Source: Dyella sp. GSA-30 (lineage in GTDB: Bacteria > Pseudomonadota > Gammaproteobacteria > Xanthomonadales > Rhodanobacteraceae). From it: 64,000 bases of DNA. Shown here piece by piece: positions 28,466 to 40,800 of this stretch. The position numbers and the translations under genes were made by a program. The stretch covers positions 1,837,524-1,901,523 of the forward strand of contig NZ_AP027042.1 of assembly GCF_027924605.1 (NCBI RefSeq), given 5' to 3'. The stretch's first letter is position 1. The number at the start of each line of letters is the position of its first letter. The notes under the pieces were generated by a model that did not search any database, was not told the origin of the DNA, and saw only the letters and a program-made list of their open reading frames with translations.

Positions 28466-28493
28466 AAAAAAGGAGCCGCAAGGCTCCTTTTTT
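28466..28493. terminator. Bidirectional terminator between manB and manC
   Basis: AAAAAAGGAGCC (28466-28477) pairs with GGCTCCTTTTTT (28482-28493) across GCAA; it fits both convergent genes. Confidence 0.92.
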
Positions 28494-28496
28494 CCA

Positions 28497-29909
28497 TCAG
28501 GCTCTGCCGTATACGTCATCGAATCGAACGATGTCGTCCTCACCCAAATAGCTGCCGGACTGCACCTCGATCAACTCCACCGGAACCTTGCCTGGATTTC
28601 GCAGGCGGTGCTTGCTGCCCAGAGGCAGGTAAGTGCTCTGATTCTCGGCGAGCAAGAACACTTTGTCATCGCAGGTGACTTCCGCAACGCCCTTCACTAC
28701 GATCCAGTGCTCTGCACGGTGATGATGCATTTGCAGGCTGAGTGCCGCGCCGGACTTTACGACGATACGCTTCACCTGGAATCGGTCGCCGTTCTCCAGT
28801 GAATCGTAACTGCCCCAGGGGCGTCGTACGACGCGGTGAAGATCGTGCTCTGTCCGACCCGCAGATTTCAACGCATCGACGATTTTCTTGACGTCTTGTG
28901 ATGCATCGCGTCGTGCTACAAGCGTGGCATCGGGCGTGGTAACGACGACGACATTGTCCAACCCGATGGTGGCGACGAGATGGCGAGGATGCGAGCGGAC
29001 CAGCGAGTTGCTGGTGTCCAGCGCAATAATGTCGCCTTCAAGGCGATTACCGTGATGGTCTTTGTCCGCGGCCAGCCACAGCGCATCCCACGACCCGATG
29101 TCGCTCCAACCGCAGCTGACAGGGACGACCGCGGCGCGCGTTGTGCGCTCCATCACCGCATAGTCGATGGAATTGGAGGGCGACTCGCTGAAAGATGCCG
29201 CATCGAGCCGAATGAAATCGAGGTCCGCATTCGCCTTGTCATAGGCTTTTTGTGCGGCAGCCAACATCTCTGGTGCGTACTGACCGAGTTCTTCGAGGAA
29301 GCGGCGTGCGTGGAACAGGAACATGCCGGAATTCCAATCGAATTCGCCGCTTTCCACGTAGCTTTGGGCGACATCGGCGTTCGGCTTTTCGACGAATCGG
29401 CGAACCTGAAAGGTATCTTGACGAAGCGTCTCGCCTCGTTGGATGTAGCCAAAGCCCGTCTCAGGGCGATCCGGTCGTATGCCGAAGGTGACCAGCCAGC
29501 CGTCCTCGGCCAGCGGGCGGGCACGGCTGACGGCTTCTGCGAACAGATTATCGTCGCCGATAAGATGATCGGCCGGGAGCACAAGCAGGGTCGCATCGGG
29601 ATCGCGCGACATGGCTTGCATCGCGCCGACGGCGATCGCCGGGGCGGTGTTGCGGGCTATGGGCTCGAGCAGGATGCTGGCACCTTCAACGCGAAGCTCC
29701 TGGAGTTGTTCGGCTACCAGGAACCGATGTTCGTCGGCGGCTACCACAATAGGCGCGGATGCATCGGGCAACTGCTGCGCGCGTGTCACCGTCTGCTGGA
29801 AAAGCGTTTGATCCGACGATAGCGCGAGGAACTGCTTGGGTAGATTCTTACGGGAAATAGGCCACAACCGCGTGCCGCTGCCGCCGCTTAGAATGAGTGG
29901 AATGAGCAT
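28497..29909 (-). CDS. manC: Mannose-1-phosphate guanylyltransferase / mannose-6-phosphate isomerase
   Basis: This bifunctional 470-residue enzyme has an N-terminal nucleotidyltransferase (LSGGSGTRLWP at about 8-18, FVEKPN in the active site) and a C-terminal type II isomerase cupin (about 350-470) with RPWGSY, VKSGAALSLQMHHHRAEHW and YLPLGSKHRL. Both activities lead to GDP-mannose. It is the last gene of the rfbBACD-manC operon, 6 bases after rfbD. GDP-mannose from here feeds gmd/rmd at 35 kb. Equivalent to XanB of Xanthomonas. Confidence 0.94.
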   Translation of the reverse strand: MLIPLILSGGSGTRLWPISRKNLPKQFLALSSDQTLFQQTVTRAQQLPDASAPIVVAADEHRFLVAEQLQELRVEGASILLEPIARNTAPAIAVGAMQAMSRDPDATLLVLPADHLIGDDNLFAEAVSRARPLAEDGWLVTFGIRPDRPETGFGYIQRGETLRQDTFQVRRFVEKPNADVAQSYVESGEFDWNSGMFLFHARRFLEELGQYAPEMLAAAQKAYDKANADLDFIRLDAASFSESPSNSIDYAVMERTTRAAVVPVSCGWSDIGSWDALWLAADKDHHGNRLEGDIIALDTSNSLVRSHPRHLVATIGLDNVVVVTTPDATLVARRDASQDVKKIVDALKSAGRTEHDLHRVVRRPWGSYDSLENGDRFQVKRIVVKSGAALSLQMHHHRAEHWIVVKGVAEVTCDDKVFLLAENQSTYLPLGSKHRLRNPGKVPVELIEVQSGSYLGEDDIVRFDDVYGRA

Positions 29910-29915
29910 GGTGCG

Positions 29916-30851
29916 TCAGTCCTGTGTATATGTGAGTGCTTTGAGTGTGCGATCCAGACCGACCTGCCAATCAGGCAAGGGAAAATCGAATGTGCGTGAG
30001 AAGCGAGTATTGTCGAGGACGGAGTACGCCGGACGCCGCGCTGGCGTAGGGAATGCCTCGGTGGGTATGGCATGGACGACAGGAGTACGCTGGATCAGCC
30101 TATGCTGCACGCCACCCGCCATGATTGCCGTGGCAAACCCATGCCAGGATGTTGAGCCGCTGGCGGTCAGGTGATAAGTGCCTTCGAGAGACGTGCGGCG
30201 GGCTGCATCGGCATCGAGCCATGTACGCAGCGCGACGAGTGTGCCCCGGACAATCAATGTGGTATCGGTTGGACTGCCCCACTGGTCGGATACGACGCGC
30301 AACTGGTCGCGTTCGGTGCCGAGCCTGAGCATGGTGCGGAGAAAGTTGTGCCCGATCGGGGCGTAGACCCATGCCGTACGGAAGATGAAATGATGTGCGC
30401 CACTGCTCCGTAAAGCGACCTCTCCAGCCAGTTTGCTGCGGCCATAGGCGCCCGATGGCCCTGTAGCTGCGTCTTCGACGTAGGGTTCGGTCGCGTCGCC
30501 GGCAAAGACGTAGTCGGTGGAGTAGTGGATGACCAGCGCACCGTTCGCAGCGGCCCAATGGGCGAGGACTTCGACGGCATCGCCGTTGATGTTCTGTGCG
30601 AGTGGCTCTTCCTGCTCTGCGCGATCTACCGCTGTATAAGCCGCCGTATTTACGATAACTGCGGGGTGTTCGCGTTCGAGCAGGCCGATCAGGCTGTCGC
30701 GGTCGCCCAGGTCAGCGGCAATGCCGGCTTGCCCGTTGGCCATAACGCCATCTCGCGATGCCGGCACGAGGTTACCGATAGCCGCCAGTCCACCATCGGC
30801 GAGAAAGCTCTGGCCGAGTTGGCCGTTGGCGCCAAGGAGCAGAATCTTCAC
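29916..30851 (-). CDS. rfbD: dTDP-4-dehydrorhamnose reductase
   Basis: The 311-residue SDR enzyme carries out the last step to dTDP-L-rhamnose. The N-terminal motif GANGQLGQS is at about 8-16, NTAAYTAVDRAE near 70 is family-specific, and the catalytic pair is in YGRSKLAGE. Its start overlaps the rfbC stop by 4 bases, and 6 bases separate it from manC. The N-terminal NAD(P)H loop and the DYVFAGDA segment fit RmlD; length is slightly above the usual 290-300. Confidence 0.93.
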   Translation of the reverse strand: MKILLLGANGQLGQSFLADGGLAAIGNLVPASRDGVMANGQAGIAADLGDRDSLIGLLEREHPAVIVNTAAYTAVDRAEQEEPLAQNINGDAVEVLAHWAAANGALVIHYSTDYVFAGDATEPYVEDAATGPSGAYGRSKLAGEVALRSSGAHHFIFRTAWVYAPIGHNFLRTMLRLGTERDQLRVVSDQWGSPTDTTLIVRGTLVALRTWLDADAARRTSLEGTYHLTASGSTSWHGFATAIMAGGVQHRLIQRTPVVHAIPTEAFPTPARRPAYSVLDNTRFSRTFDFPLPDWQVGLDRTLKALTYTQD

Positions 30852-31405
30852 GGTTCGAACTCGGGCAGGCGTTCGGCTGCGACATCACAGAGCAGCGGCG
30901 CGCGCGCATCCTTGTCCGAAAGCAGCGGCTCGCTGATCGGCCAATCAATACCGATGGCCGGGTCGTTCCAACTCACGCCGCCATCGGTTTCCGGATGATA
31001 AAGATCCGTGCATTGGTAAGTGAAGGTGGCGCGCTCGGACACGACGCAGAAGCCATGGGCGAAACCTTCGGGAATCCAGAAATGCCGGTGGTTTTGCCCG
31101 GTAAGCATGACGGCAGTCCATTGGCCGAATGTCGGCGAACCGCGGCGGATGTCCACCGCGACGTCGTAAACCTCACCCTCAAGGACGCTGACAAGCTTGC
31201 CCTGTGGATGGGGCCACTGGTAATGCAGTCCACGCAGGACACCGCGCGAAGAGCGCGATACGTTGGATTGGACGAATCGTCGATCGATACCTGCTTCGCG
31301 AAACTTGCCCTCGTTGTAGCTCTCGTAAAAAAAACCGCGCGTATCGCCAAAGACCTGCGGTTCGATCACCATGCATCCAGGCAAGGAGGTTTTGATGAAC
31401 TTCAT
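30848..31405 (-). CDS. rfbC: dTDP-4-dehydrorhamnose 3,5-epimerase
   Basis: This 185-residue cupin epimerase has the catalytic histidine H61 in [10 protein letters not shown], the substrate-binding [12 protein letters not shown] near 24-35 and [29 protein letters not shown] is the conserved central beta strand. It overlaps both neighbours by 4 bases (rfbA upstream, rfbD downstream), which supports tight co-translation. Third enzyme of dTDP-L-rhamnose synthesis. Confidence 0.95.
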   Translation of the reverse strand: MKFIKTSLPGCMVIEPQVFGDTRGFFYESYNEGKFREAGIDRRFVQSNVSRSSRGVLRGLHYQWPHPQGKLVSVLEGEVYDVAVDIRRGSPTFGQWTAVMLTGQNHRHFWIPEGFAHGFCVVSERATFTYQCTDLYHPETDGGVSWNDPAIGIDWPISEPLLSDKDARAPLLCDVAAERLPEFEP

Positions 31406-32289
31406 CCGACGTAGCCCTGCTTGATCAGAGTTTGCAGATACTGGCCGTAGCCGGTCTTGGCAAGCGGTTTGGCGAGTTTAAGGAGCTGCTCGGCATCGAT
31501 CCACTTGTTGATGTAGGCAATTTCTTCCGGGCAACATACTTTCAGGCCCTGGCGGTTTTCGATCGTCTGGATGTATTCGCCCGCTTCCATAAGCGAATCA
31601 TGTGTGCCCGTGTCCAACCAGGCATAGCCGCGACCCAACTGCTCCAGATGCAGGGAGCCATCGTCGAGGTAGCAGCGGTTCAAGTCGGTGATTTCGAGCT
31701 CTCCGCGCGGAGAAGGGCGCAGGCCGGCGGCGAAATCGGTGGCGCGGTTGTCATAGAAGTACAGGCCGGTGACCGCATAGTTGGACTTGGGCTGCGCAGG
31801 CTTCTCTTCGAGGCCGATGACTTTGCCCTGTGCATCGAATTCAGCCACACCGTAGCGTTCGGGATCGCGGACCCAGTAGCCGAATACAGTCGCGCCGAAA
31901 TCGCGGGCGGCCGCTCGTTTCATCCGTTCGGTCAAGCCAACCCCGTAGAAGATGTTGTCGCCCAGAACGAGGCAGCTGTTGTCTTCCTTGATGAAGTCCT
32001 TGCCAATCAGAAAAGCCTGAGCAAGGCCGTCGGGTGATGGCTGGACCGCATATTGGATATTCAAACCCCATTGGCTGCCATCGCCCAGCAAACGCTCGAA
32101 GAGCACCTGTTCGTGCGGCGTATTGATCACCAGGATGTCGCGGATGCCAGCGAGCATCAGCGTGGCAAGCGGGTAGTAGACCATCGGCTTGTCGTACACC
32201 GGCAGCAACTGCTTGCTGATGGCCTGCGTGATCGGATAGAGGCGCGTCCCCGATCCGCCGGCAAGGATGATTCCCTTGGTCTTCTTCAT
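31402..32289 (-). CDS. rfbA: Glucose-1-phosphate thymidylyltransferase
   Basis: The 295-residue enzyme makes dTDP-glucose. The signature [11 protein letters not shown] is at 11-21, followed by [17 protein letters not shown], and [20 protein letters not shown] holds the sugar site. [16 protein letters not shown] near 220 is typical. The start at 32289 overlaps the rfbB stop (ATGA); the frame is open 51 bases further but those residues are not family-like. First step of the dTDP-rhamnose pathway. Confidence 0.95.
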   Translation of the reverse strand: MKKTKGIILAGGSGTRLYPITQAISKQLLPVYDKPMVYYPLATLMLAGIRDILVINTPHEQVLFERLLGDGSQWGLNIQYAVQPSPDGLAQAFLIGKDFIKEDNSCLVLGDNIFYGVGLTERMKRAAARDFGATVFGYWVRDPERYGVAEFDAQGKVIGLEEKPAQPKSNYAVTGLYFYDNRATDFAAGLRPSPRGELEITDLNRCYLDDGSLHLEQLGRGYAWLDTGTHDSLMEAGEYIQTIENRQGLKVCCPEEIAYINKWIDAEQLLKLAKPLAKTGYGQYLQTLIKQGYVG

Positions 32290-33356
32290 GCGCCTAGTCG
32301 CTCCATCCGGTAGCTGCCATCCAGGACGCGCGCGACCCATGTCTGGTTATCGAGATACCAGCGCACCGTGTCGGCAATGCCCGATTCGAAGCTATGGGCA
32401 GGGGTCCAGCCGAGTTCGCGCTTCAACTTGTTTGCGTCGATGGCGTAACGGCGGTCGTGGCCAGGCCGGTCGCGTACGTAGGTCACCAGAGAGCGGCGGT
32501 CCGCCCCTGAAGGCAGACGCTGTTCACGGTCAAGCAGGTCGCAGATCGTATGCACGACGTCGATGTTCTGACGTTCGGCGTTGCCACCGACATTGTAGGT
32601 TTCGCCAACCACGCCCTTCTCAAGGACGCGGCGAATGGCGGCGCAATGATCGAGGACAAAGAGCCAGTCGCGAATATTCTTCCCATCGCCGTAGACCGGC
32701 AGCGGTTCGCCGGCCAGCGCCTTCTGGATGACCAACGGGATCAGCTTCTCGGGAAATTGGTACGGGCCGTAATTGTTCGAGCAGTTCGTTGTCAGCGTCG
32801 GCAAGCCATAGGTATGGTGGAACGCGCGGACCAAATGATCGGACGAAGCCTTGGAGGCGGAGTACGGTGAATTGGGGGCGTAAGGCGTGGTCTCGGTGAA
32901 ATAGCCCTCGGCTCCAAGCGATCCGTAGACCTCGTCGGTGGATACATGCAGAAAGCGGAAGGCCGCGCGTGCCGTTTCGTCGAGTTCGTGCCAGTAGCCC
33001 CGCGTTGCTTCGAGTAAACCGAGGGTGCCCACGACGTTGGTATGGATGAAGTCGGCAGGGGAATCGATCGAGCGGTCGACGTGGGATTCCGCCGCGAAAT
33101 TCAGGATCGCCGTTGGGCGATGTTCGGCAAGGACCCGCGCCAACAACTCGCGGTCGCCGATGTCGCCTTTGACAAAGATGTGGCGCTCGTTGCCGCTCAG
33201 CTTGCTGAGCGTGTCCGGGTTGCCGGCATAGGTCAGCTTGTCGAGGTTGATGACCTTCAGGCCATCGGCTACCGCCTGTAGGACGAAATTGGCGCCAATA
33301 AAGCCGGCGCCGCCGGTGACGAGCAGGGTCTGGTGACGCGAATTCGAATGGGTCAT
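32286..33356 (-). CDS. rfbB: dTDP-glucose 4,6-dehydratase
   Basis: This 356-residue extended SDR has [10 protein letters not shown] at 14-23, DKLTYAGN near 43, the [12 protein letters not shown] segment and the catalytic [13 protein letters not shown] 33356 is chosen because the conserved N-terminus follows it closely; the frame is open 324 bases further into the metB promoter region without similarity. It is the first gene of the operon rfbB-rfbA-rfbC-rfbD-manC, so its promoter lies in 33357-33582, shared with divergent metB. No strong promoter hexamers stood out there. Confidence 0.95.
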   Translation of the reverse strand: MTHSNSRHQTLLVTGGAGFIGANFVLQAVADGLKVINLDKLTYAGNPDTLSKLSGNERHIFVKGDIGDRELLARVLAEHRPTAILNFAAESHVDRSIDSPADFIHTNVVGTLGLLEATRGYWHELDETARAAFRFLHVSTDEVYGSLGAEGYFTETTPYAPNSPYSASKASSDHLVRAFHHTYGLPTLTTNCSNNYGPYQFPEKLIPLVIQKALAGEPLPVYGDGKNIRDWLFVLDHCAAIRRVLEKGVVGETYNVGGNAERQNIDVVHTICDLLDREQRLPSGADRRSLVTYVRDRPGHDRRYAIDANKLKRELGWTPAHSFESGIADTVRWYLDNQTWVARVLDGSYRMERLGA

Positions 33357-33582
33357 CTTGGTGTAGACGCTCGCTGTTGGGGGCAGGGGGCACAGGTGCG
33401 GAATAATGCCTTGTCTGGCCCGGTCCCACCAACCTGAACATGAACGGTTGGGAAACTTCAGAGGCCCGGCCGGCCGGCGTTCGGGGGCTGGCCTGGAGGA
33501 GCGGAGAGCGAGCATCAGGCGATGCGGTAAGATGAATGTCTTTTGATGCCCGGTCATTGCGATCTGGAAGCATGGAATCGAC

Positions 33583-34753
33583 ATGAGCAAAGCAAACGAG
33601 CCAACTAACCCGGCCTGGGGCATGGGCACCCGTGCGATCCACGCCGGCCAGTCCCCGGATCCGTCGACCGGGGCCATCATGCCCCCGATTTACGCTACCT
33701 CCACGTATGTCCAAAGCAGCCCAGGCGTTCACCAGGGATACGAGTATTCCCGCTCGCAAAACCCTACGCGGATGGCTTACGAGCGTTGTATAGCCGACCT
33801 TGAAGGCGGTGTAGCCGGATTCGCCTACGCATCGGGCCTTGCCGCCGCGGCTTGCACCCTCGACATGCTTGAGAGCGGCAGCCACGTCATCGCCATGGAT
33901 GACCTCTACGGTGGTAGCTATCGCCTTTTCGAGCGAGTGCGCCGCCACTCGGCCGGTCTCGATTTCACATTTCTCGACCTCAACGATGAGGCCGCCATGT
34001 CGGCTGCGTTGCGTCCGACGACGCGAATGGTCTGGGTCGAGACGCCGACGAATCCGCTATTGAAGCTGGTCGACCTGCAAAAAATCGGGGCTTTCTGTCG
34101 CCAGCATGGCCTGATCATGGTCGTGGACAACACCTTCTGTACCCCGATGGTTCAGCGTCCGATTGAGTTTGGCGCCAACATCGTGCTGCACTCCGCAACC
34201 AAATACCTTAATGGCCACTCGGACATCGTAGGTGGCGTACTGGTCGCGGCTGACCAAGGCACGGCCGAGCGCCTGGCTTTCTTGCAGAACTCGACAGGTG
34301 CCGTGCAGGGCCCATTCGACAGCTTTCTTGCGTTGCGTGGCCTGAAGACCTTGCATCTGCGCATGCGGGCGCACCTCGAAGGTGCAGCTACGCTTGCCGC
34401 TTGGCTCGCGACCCATCCGGCGATCGAGAAGGTGGTCTATCCGGGTCTGGCATCGCATCCACAGCACGATCTCGCCAAGCGGCAAATGCATGGCTTCGGC
34501 GGGATGATTTCGATTTACCTGCGCGGTGGCGCGCAAGCGGCCACGCACTTCTGCGAGCGTACCGAACTGTTCGCGCTTGCCGAATCCTTGGGGGGGGTGG
34601 AAAGCCTGGTCAACCACCCCGCCATCATGACGCATGCCTCGATTCCAGCAGATATTCGTAGCCGCCTGGGCATTACGGATAACCTGGTTCGCCTGAGCGT
34701 AGGCGTCGAGGACGTCGAAGACCTTCGTCGCGAACTCGATGGAGTTCTGAGCA

Positions 34754-34761
<8 letters not shown>
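33583..34761 (+). CDS. metB: Cystathionine gamma-synthase / gamma-lyase
   Basis: This 392-residue PLP enzyme of the Cys/Met metabolism family has K207 in [16 protein letters not shown] as the PLP lysine, with [12 protein letters not shown] near 52 and ASGLAAA near 83 as substrate and cofactor segments. Sequence alone does not decide between synthase and lyase. In Xanthomonas this gene (called metB) is the left border of the LPS O-antigen locus; here too it precedes rmd-gmd and faces etfA 15 kb away. It overlaps rmd by 8 bases, so it may be co-transcribed with the sugar genes. Confidence 0.9.
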
Positions 34762-36651
<1,890 letters not shown>

Positions 36652-36671
36652 CGCGAAACTCCTCCCGCAGA

Positions 36672-36706
36672 GGCCGCCGGCGATAACTCGCCGGCGGCCC
36701 TTTTTT
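36672..36706 (+). terminator. Strong terminator after gmd
   Basis: GGCCGCCGGCG (36672-36682) pairs with CGCCGGCGGCC (36689-36699), then C and six T. The T run overlaps the stop codon of the convergent glycosyltransferase. Confidence 0.92.
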
Positions 36707-37832
36707 ATCGGCTAGCGATAAATTGCCGGATATCATCGAATCGGCGGCGATAGGACATGCCGACGTGCCTGTATCCGACGGTGCCGCGTACCATGCGGCC
36801 AGCGCGCTTACCGATGGCGCGCCCTTCGGCCGGATCGTCAACCAGCCTGATCATGTGCTGCGCGGCCTGTTCGACATCGGCATCCGCCCATACCTGACCA
36901 TCGTGCTTTGGATACTCGCCGTCCTGCACGGGGATCAGCTGGAAATCCACCAGGAGCGCTGACTGTGCATCCATGAAGTCCATGTTGCCCGAGTAAGCGG
37001 TGGCGATGAGCGGCTTCTCCAGGTACATGGCTTCCGCAAGCCCGCGGCCGAAGCCTTCGGAGCGATGAAGCGAGACAAAGCTGTCGCAGACCCGGATCAG
37101 GTTCTTGACTTCGTTGTCGGTGATTGTCCGGTCTATCAGGATGACCCGGTCATGGAACATGGCTACTTCATTGCGCAGGCGCGCCATGCTTTCCGGGTCG
37201 CGATCGCTGCCGTTCACTTTCACCACGAGCGCGCAATCGGCGGTTGGGCGTGCTGCCATCAGGCGCCGAAAAGCGGTCACGACCGCTTGCGGGTTCTTGC
37301 GCGTGGCGTATGAGCGAAAGTCGAAGAAGAACAGGAAGGTATAAGCGCTCTCGGGAATGCCGAAGTAGCGTCGCGACAGTAGCGAGCTAAGGTCTACTTC
37401 ACAGCTGACAGGCATGTGATGCAGTGGCTTGGACAGGCGCCCTTCGAGGGAATCGGCGATGAACTGCGACGGCGCCCACACTTCGTCGAAGCGCTCGAGG
37501 TGGGGGATCCACTCGTTGGGAAATTTCGACAGCTCCCAATTCGGGTACAGGATGTTGTATCCGCGCGACAGGTCCGCCGAGCTCATGGTCGCCAAGGAGC
37601 CATCTACCTCATCGGCATTGAGATGGAACACGTTTATATGGCCCAGGCGCTTGGTCATGGCAGGACCGAACTCGCGTGCAGCGTCTTCCTCGGGCTGATT
37701 CAAGCCGTAGACGTCAAGCAAACCCGGTCGAAGCGCAACGGAGCGAAGCGCGCGATAAGAGCAGCGAAGGCTTTCGCCGCATCCTATGGCTGCGTATGGG
37801 TGCCCGACGAGGACAATTTCTTGGGTATCCAT
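36705..37832 (-). CDS. Glycosyltransferase family 4-type (GT-B)
   Basis: This 375-residue GT-B transferase has the retaining EX7E motif at E259 and E267 (SEGFGRGLAEAMYLEKP). The nucleotide-binding C-terminal half includes VVKVNGSDRDPES and VILIDRTITDNEV. The N-terminal acceptor domain contains ILYPNWELSKFP and FDEVWAPSQFIA, common in WbpX/WbdA-like mannosyl- and rhamnosyltransferases. It is the last gene of the wzm-wzt-fusion operon, 7 bases after it. A GDP-sugar donor (GDP-D-rhamnose or GDP-mannose) is inferred from the nearby genes. Confidence 0.8.
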   Translation of the reverse strand: MDTQEIVLVGHPYAAIGCGESLRCSYRALRSVALRPGLLDVYGLNQPEEDAAREFGPAMTKRLGHINVFHLNADEVDGSLATMSSADLSRGYNILYPNWELSKFPNEWIPHLERFDEVWAPSQFIADSLEGRLSKPLHHMPVSCEVDLSSLLSRRYFGIPESAYTFLFFFDFRSYATRKNPQAVVTAFRRLMAARPTADCALVVKVNGSDRDPESMARLRNEVAMFHDRVILIDRTITDNEVKNLIRVCDSFVSLHRSEGFGRGLAEAMYLEKPLIATAYSGNMDFMDAQSALLVDFQLIPVQDGEYPKHDGQVWADADVEQAAQHMIRLVDDPAEGRAIGKRAGRMVRGTVGYRHVGMSYRRRFDDIRQFIASR

Positions 37833-37839
37833 ATGTCGC

Positions 37840-40800
37840 TCAGCCTAGTGAATATTTGTCTTTGCGCGAAAGATAATCCGCGTCCAGTGCATTGCGATGC
37901 GCCTCGAGGAACGTATGGCCAAAGCGTCGGTCCGGTTCGAGATAGGCGCCTTCGGCCCATTCGTTCCAGGCATTGATGAAGACCAGACGCTCATCGCCAC
38001 TGAACTGCTGCTTGGTTCGCGTGACCGTGGCCTCCATCCATGCCTGAAAGGCACCAGGAGACGCGTTGCTAAAGCTAAAGCTGTTGTCCTGCCTGCGCGC
38101 GGTGTTGTCCCAGCCCGGCATGACGCCCATAAAGCGCTTGTAGGCAGGTAATTCGCGAGTGGCGTAGCGCACGGCGATATCGCGATAGTCGGCCACCGTT
38201 CCCTTGAAATCCGGGTTCAGCAGGGGCGAGTTCACCGTGATGGGGTTCGCCATGCCCTGGGGCGGGAATTCCACCGCGGCGTCGCAGCCCATGTCCTGCG
38301 GGTTGTGCCCGGCAGCGACGAGCTCGAACGATTCCACCTGGGTTATATAGATCTCGCCGATGCCTGCACGACGGCATTCCTCGCGCCAGATACGCGCGGT
38401 GCGCGCAAAGTCGGGGAACAGTGTGATGCGGTACACGAGGATCAGGGGCTTGCCGTTGATCTTGATGTAGTTGGGGCTGCGGAAATAACGCATGAGGTCG
38501 TGAATGACCGCAAGGTCGTCCTCGTCCGAGTGCTTCTGCGCCATGAGAATTTCGTTCTCCTGGCCATCCCAGCGGCGCGTCCAGTTTTCGTTCGCCCAGC
38601 AAAGGCAGAACGGAAAGTCCGGGCGTCCGGTTTCCAACATTTGTTCGATCGGTCGCTCCAGCAGGCGATGGCCGGCGAACCAGTAGTAGTAGTAGCAAAA
38701 GCCGCCGATACCATAGCGGCGTGCCAGCTCCGCCTGCTTCTCCATGACTTCCGAGAGGCGCAGGTCATAGTAGCCAAGGTCGGATGGCAGGCGCGGCTGA
38801 TAGTGGCCGACGAAGTTGGGGCGCGCTTTGGAAACGTTCGTCCACTCGGTGAAGCCGGCTCCCCACCACGCGTTGTTTTCCGCAATGGGGTGAAACTGCG
38901 GCAGATAGAACGCAATGGTTCGTACTTCGTTCATGGCATCGAGCCGCTCGCGCCATTTATCCGTGAAGCGGTCGAGATTGCGGGTAACGCAACTGAACTT
39001 GTAGTCGCTCGGCATGGCGTCCGATGTCGTACTCAGTTGGTGGATCACTTCGGCTTCCGCGCAGTACACGATGCGACGACCTTCGTCGCGCAACCGCATG
39101 CAAAGATCGGAGTCCTCGCAATAGGCAGGCGCGAAGCCTTCATCGAAGCCTCCGAGTCGCTCGAAATCGGCACGGCGCAAGACGAGGCAGGCACCACTGC
39201 AATAATCGACATCACGAGAAAATGCATAGCGCGGCAGGTCGGCCTGATCGTTGAGCCCGAGCATTTCGGCCGATCCGTCACGATGGAGTCGGATGCCTGC
39301 CTCCTGGAGCCAGCCATTGGGATAGACGATTCGCGGGCCGACTGCGCCAATGCGCGGGTCGCTTTGGAGGGTTGCAATGAGTGCGTCCAGCCAGCCTTGC
39401 GTCACCTGAACATCGTTATTCAGCAGTACGAGAAACTCGCCGCGTGAGTGCTTCGCCGCTGTGTTGCAGTTGAGCAGAAAGCCCAGGTTCTTTGGTTGAT
39501 TGAACACACGCAGGTTGGCAATGCCTCCCAGCACGTCGGCGCTTTCATCCGTCGACGCATCGTTGGCGATGAGTACCTCGAACGTCATACCGCCCTTGTC
39601 GGTAGCTGATGCGATTGAAGCGAGGCATTCGAGCGTAGTCGAAAGGTGGTTGTAGACAGGAACAAGAATCGTGACGCGCGGGGCCTCGACAGCTGGCAGC
39701 TGAATGTCGGCGGCGACCTTGCGCGGATCCATCTTGCTAAAATCCAGGCATGTCAGCTGCCTGGCCTGCCTGGTTTGGCGAATCTCGGCGAAGCCTGCTT
39801 CGATGCGTTGGTGCACGCCGGCGTAGTCCGTCCATTCGCGGATGCCGTCGGCCTGCCACAACGGGTTGGCGAGAGCGGCGTCGCCGGCCATGTACCGGCT
39901 TGTGCCATAGGGTGCGGCAAACGGAGCAAGGCCCTGCGAGGCGCGTCGTTCGGCATCCCAGCGTTGATATGCGCTCGTTTGGCGCAAAAGCGGGCCGCCT
40001 GCGCGGAACAGAACACCCTTCAAGGCGCGCTTTTGACGATGGCTGATGGGGGCTGCTTGATAGGCACGCCGTGCACTTGAGGCGAGGCGGCGGCGTAAAC
40101 CTCCGCGCAAACGAACGGCTATCCGATTGATGCGACGTAGCGGCCCGGTAAGCCGCCAGCTCAAGGAATGCTTCATCAGCTCTACTTCGTTGCGATAGGC
40201 ATCGGCTGCAGCGGAAAGTTCGCGGTTTTCCGTGCGCAGGACTTCGACGCGGCCCTGCAGACTCGAGCGTAGAGAAGTGGTCTCGTCCAGCATTGCTTCT
40301 AGCGTATGCGTCCGTTCGGCCAGGCCGTCGACGTCGCGTTGCGCGTGCGCATCTACATCTTCTTGCCGATCGCGTCGTTCGAAGGCGAGTGTCGCCGTTT
40401 CACGCATGACATTGGCGATGGCATCGGTGTGCTGTTGCAGCAGCAGCGAGACATTCGGCAACACGCCCAGGGCGTCTGTTCGGTAAGAGTCGTAAGGCAG
40501 ATCGACATCCAGACAGCCCTGCACTTCGGCAACAAACGCCGCCTCAGTGTCCAGATAGTGCCTGATATTGGTCGACGTTACGATCAGCCCGGCACGACGC
40601 ATGACGACGCGAATCAAGGTATCCGTATGCAGTAGCGAAGCGTCCTGCGGCATGCTTACGGCGGTGATCTGGCCGAGCGACAACTTTAGCGCACGAAATG
40701 CAAGGTAACCCACGGTAACCGGCGCGTGGAGTGACCATTCGAGATCGAAAAAATGCGTAGCATCGTCTTTTACGATGAGATTTCCCGGCATGGCATCGAA

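Noticed and set aside
38305-39447. 380-codon open frame on the plus strand
   Set aside because: Antisense to the GT2/WbsX part of the fusion gene, no recognisable domain.
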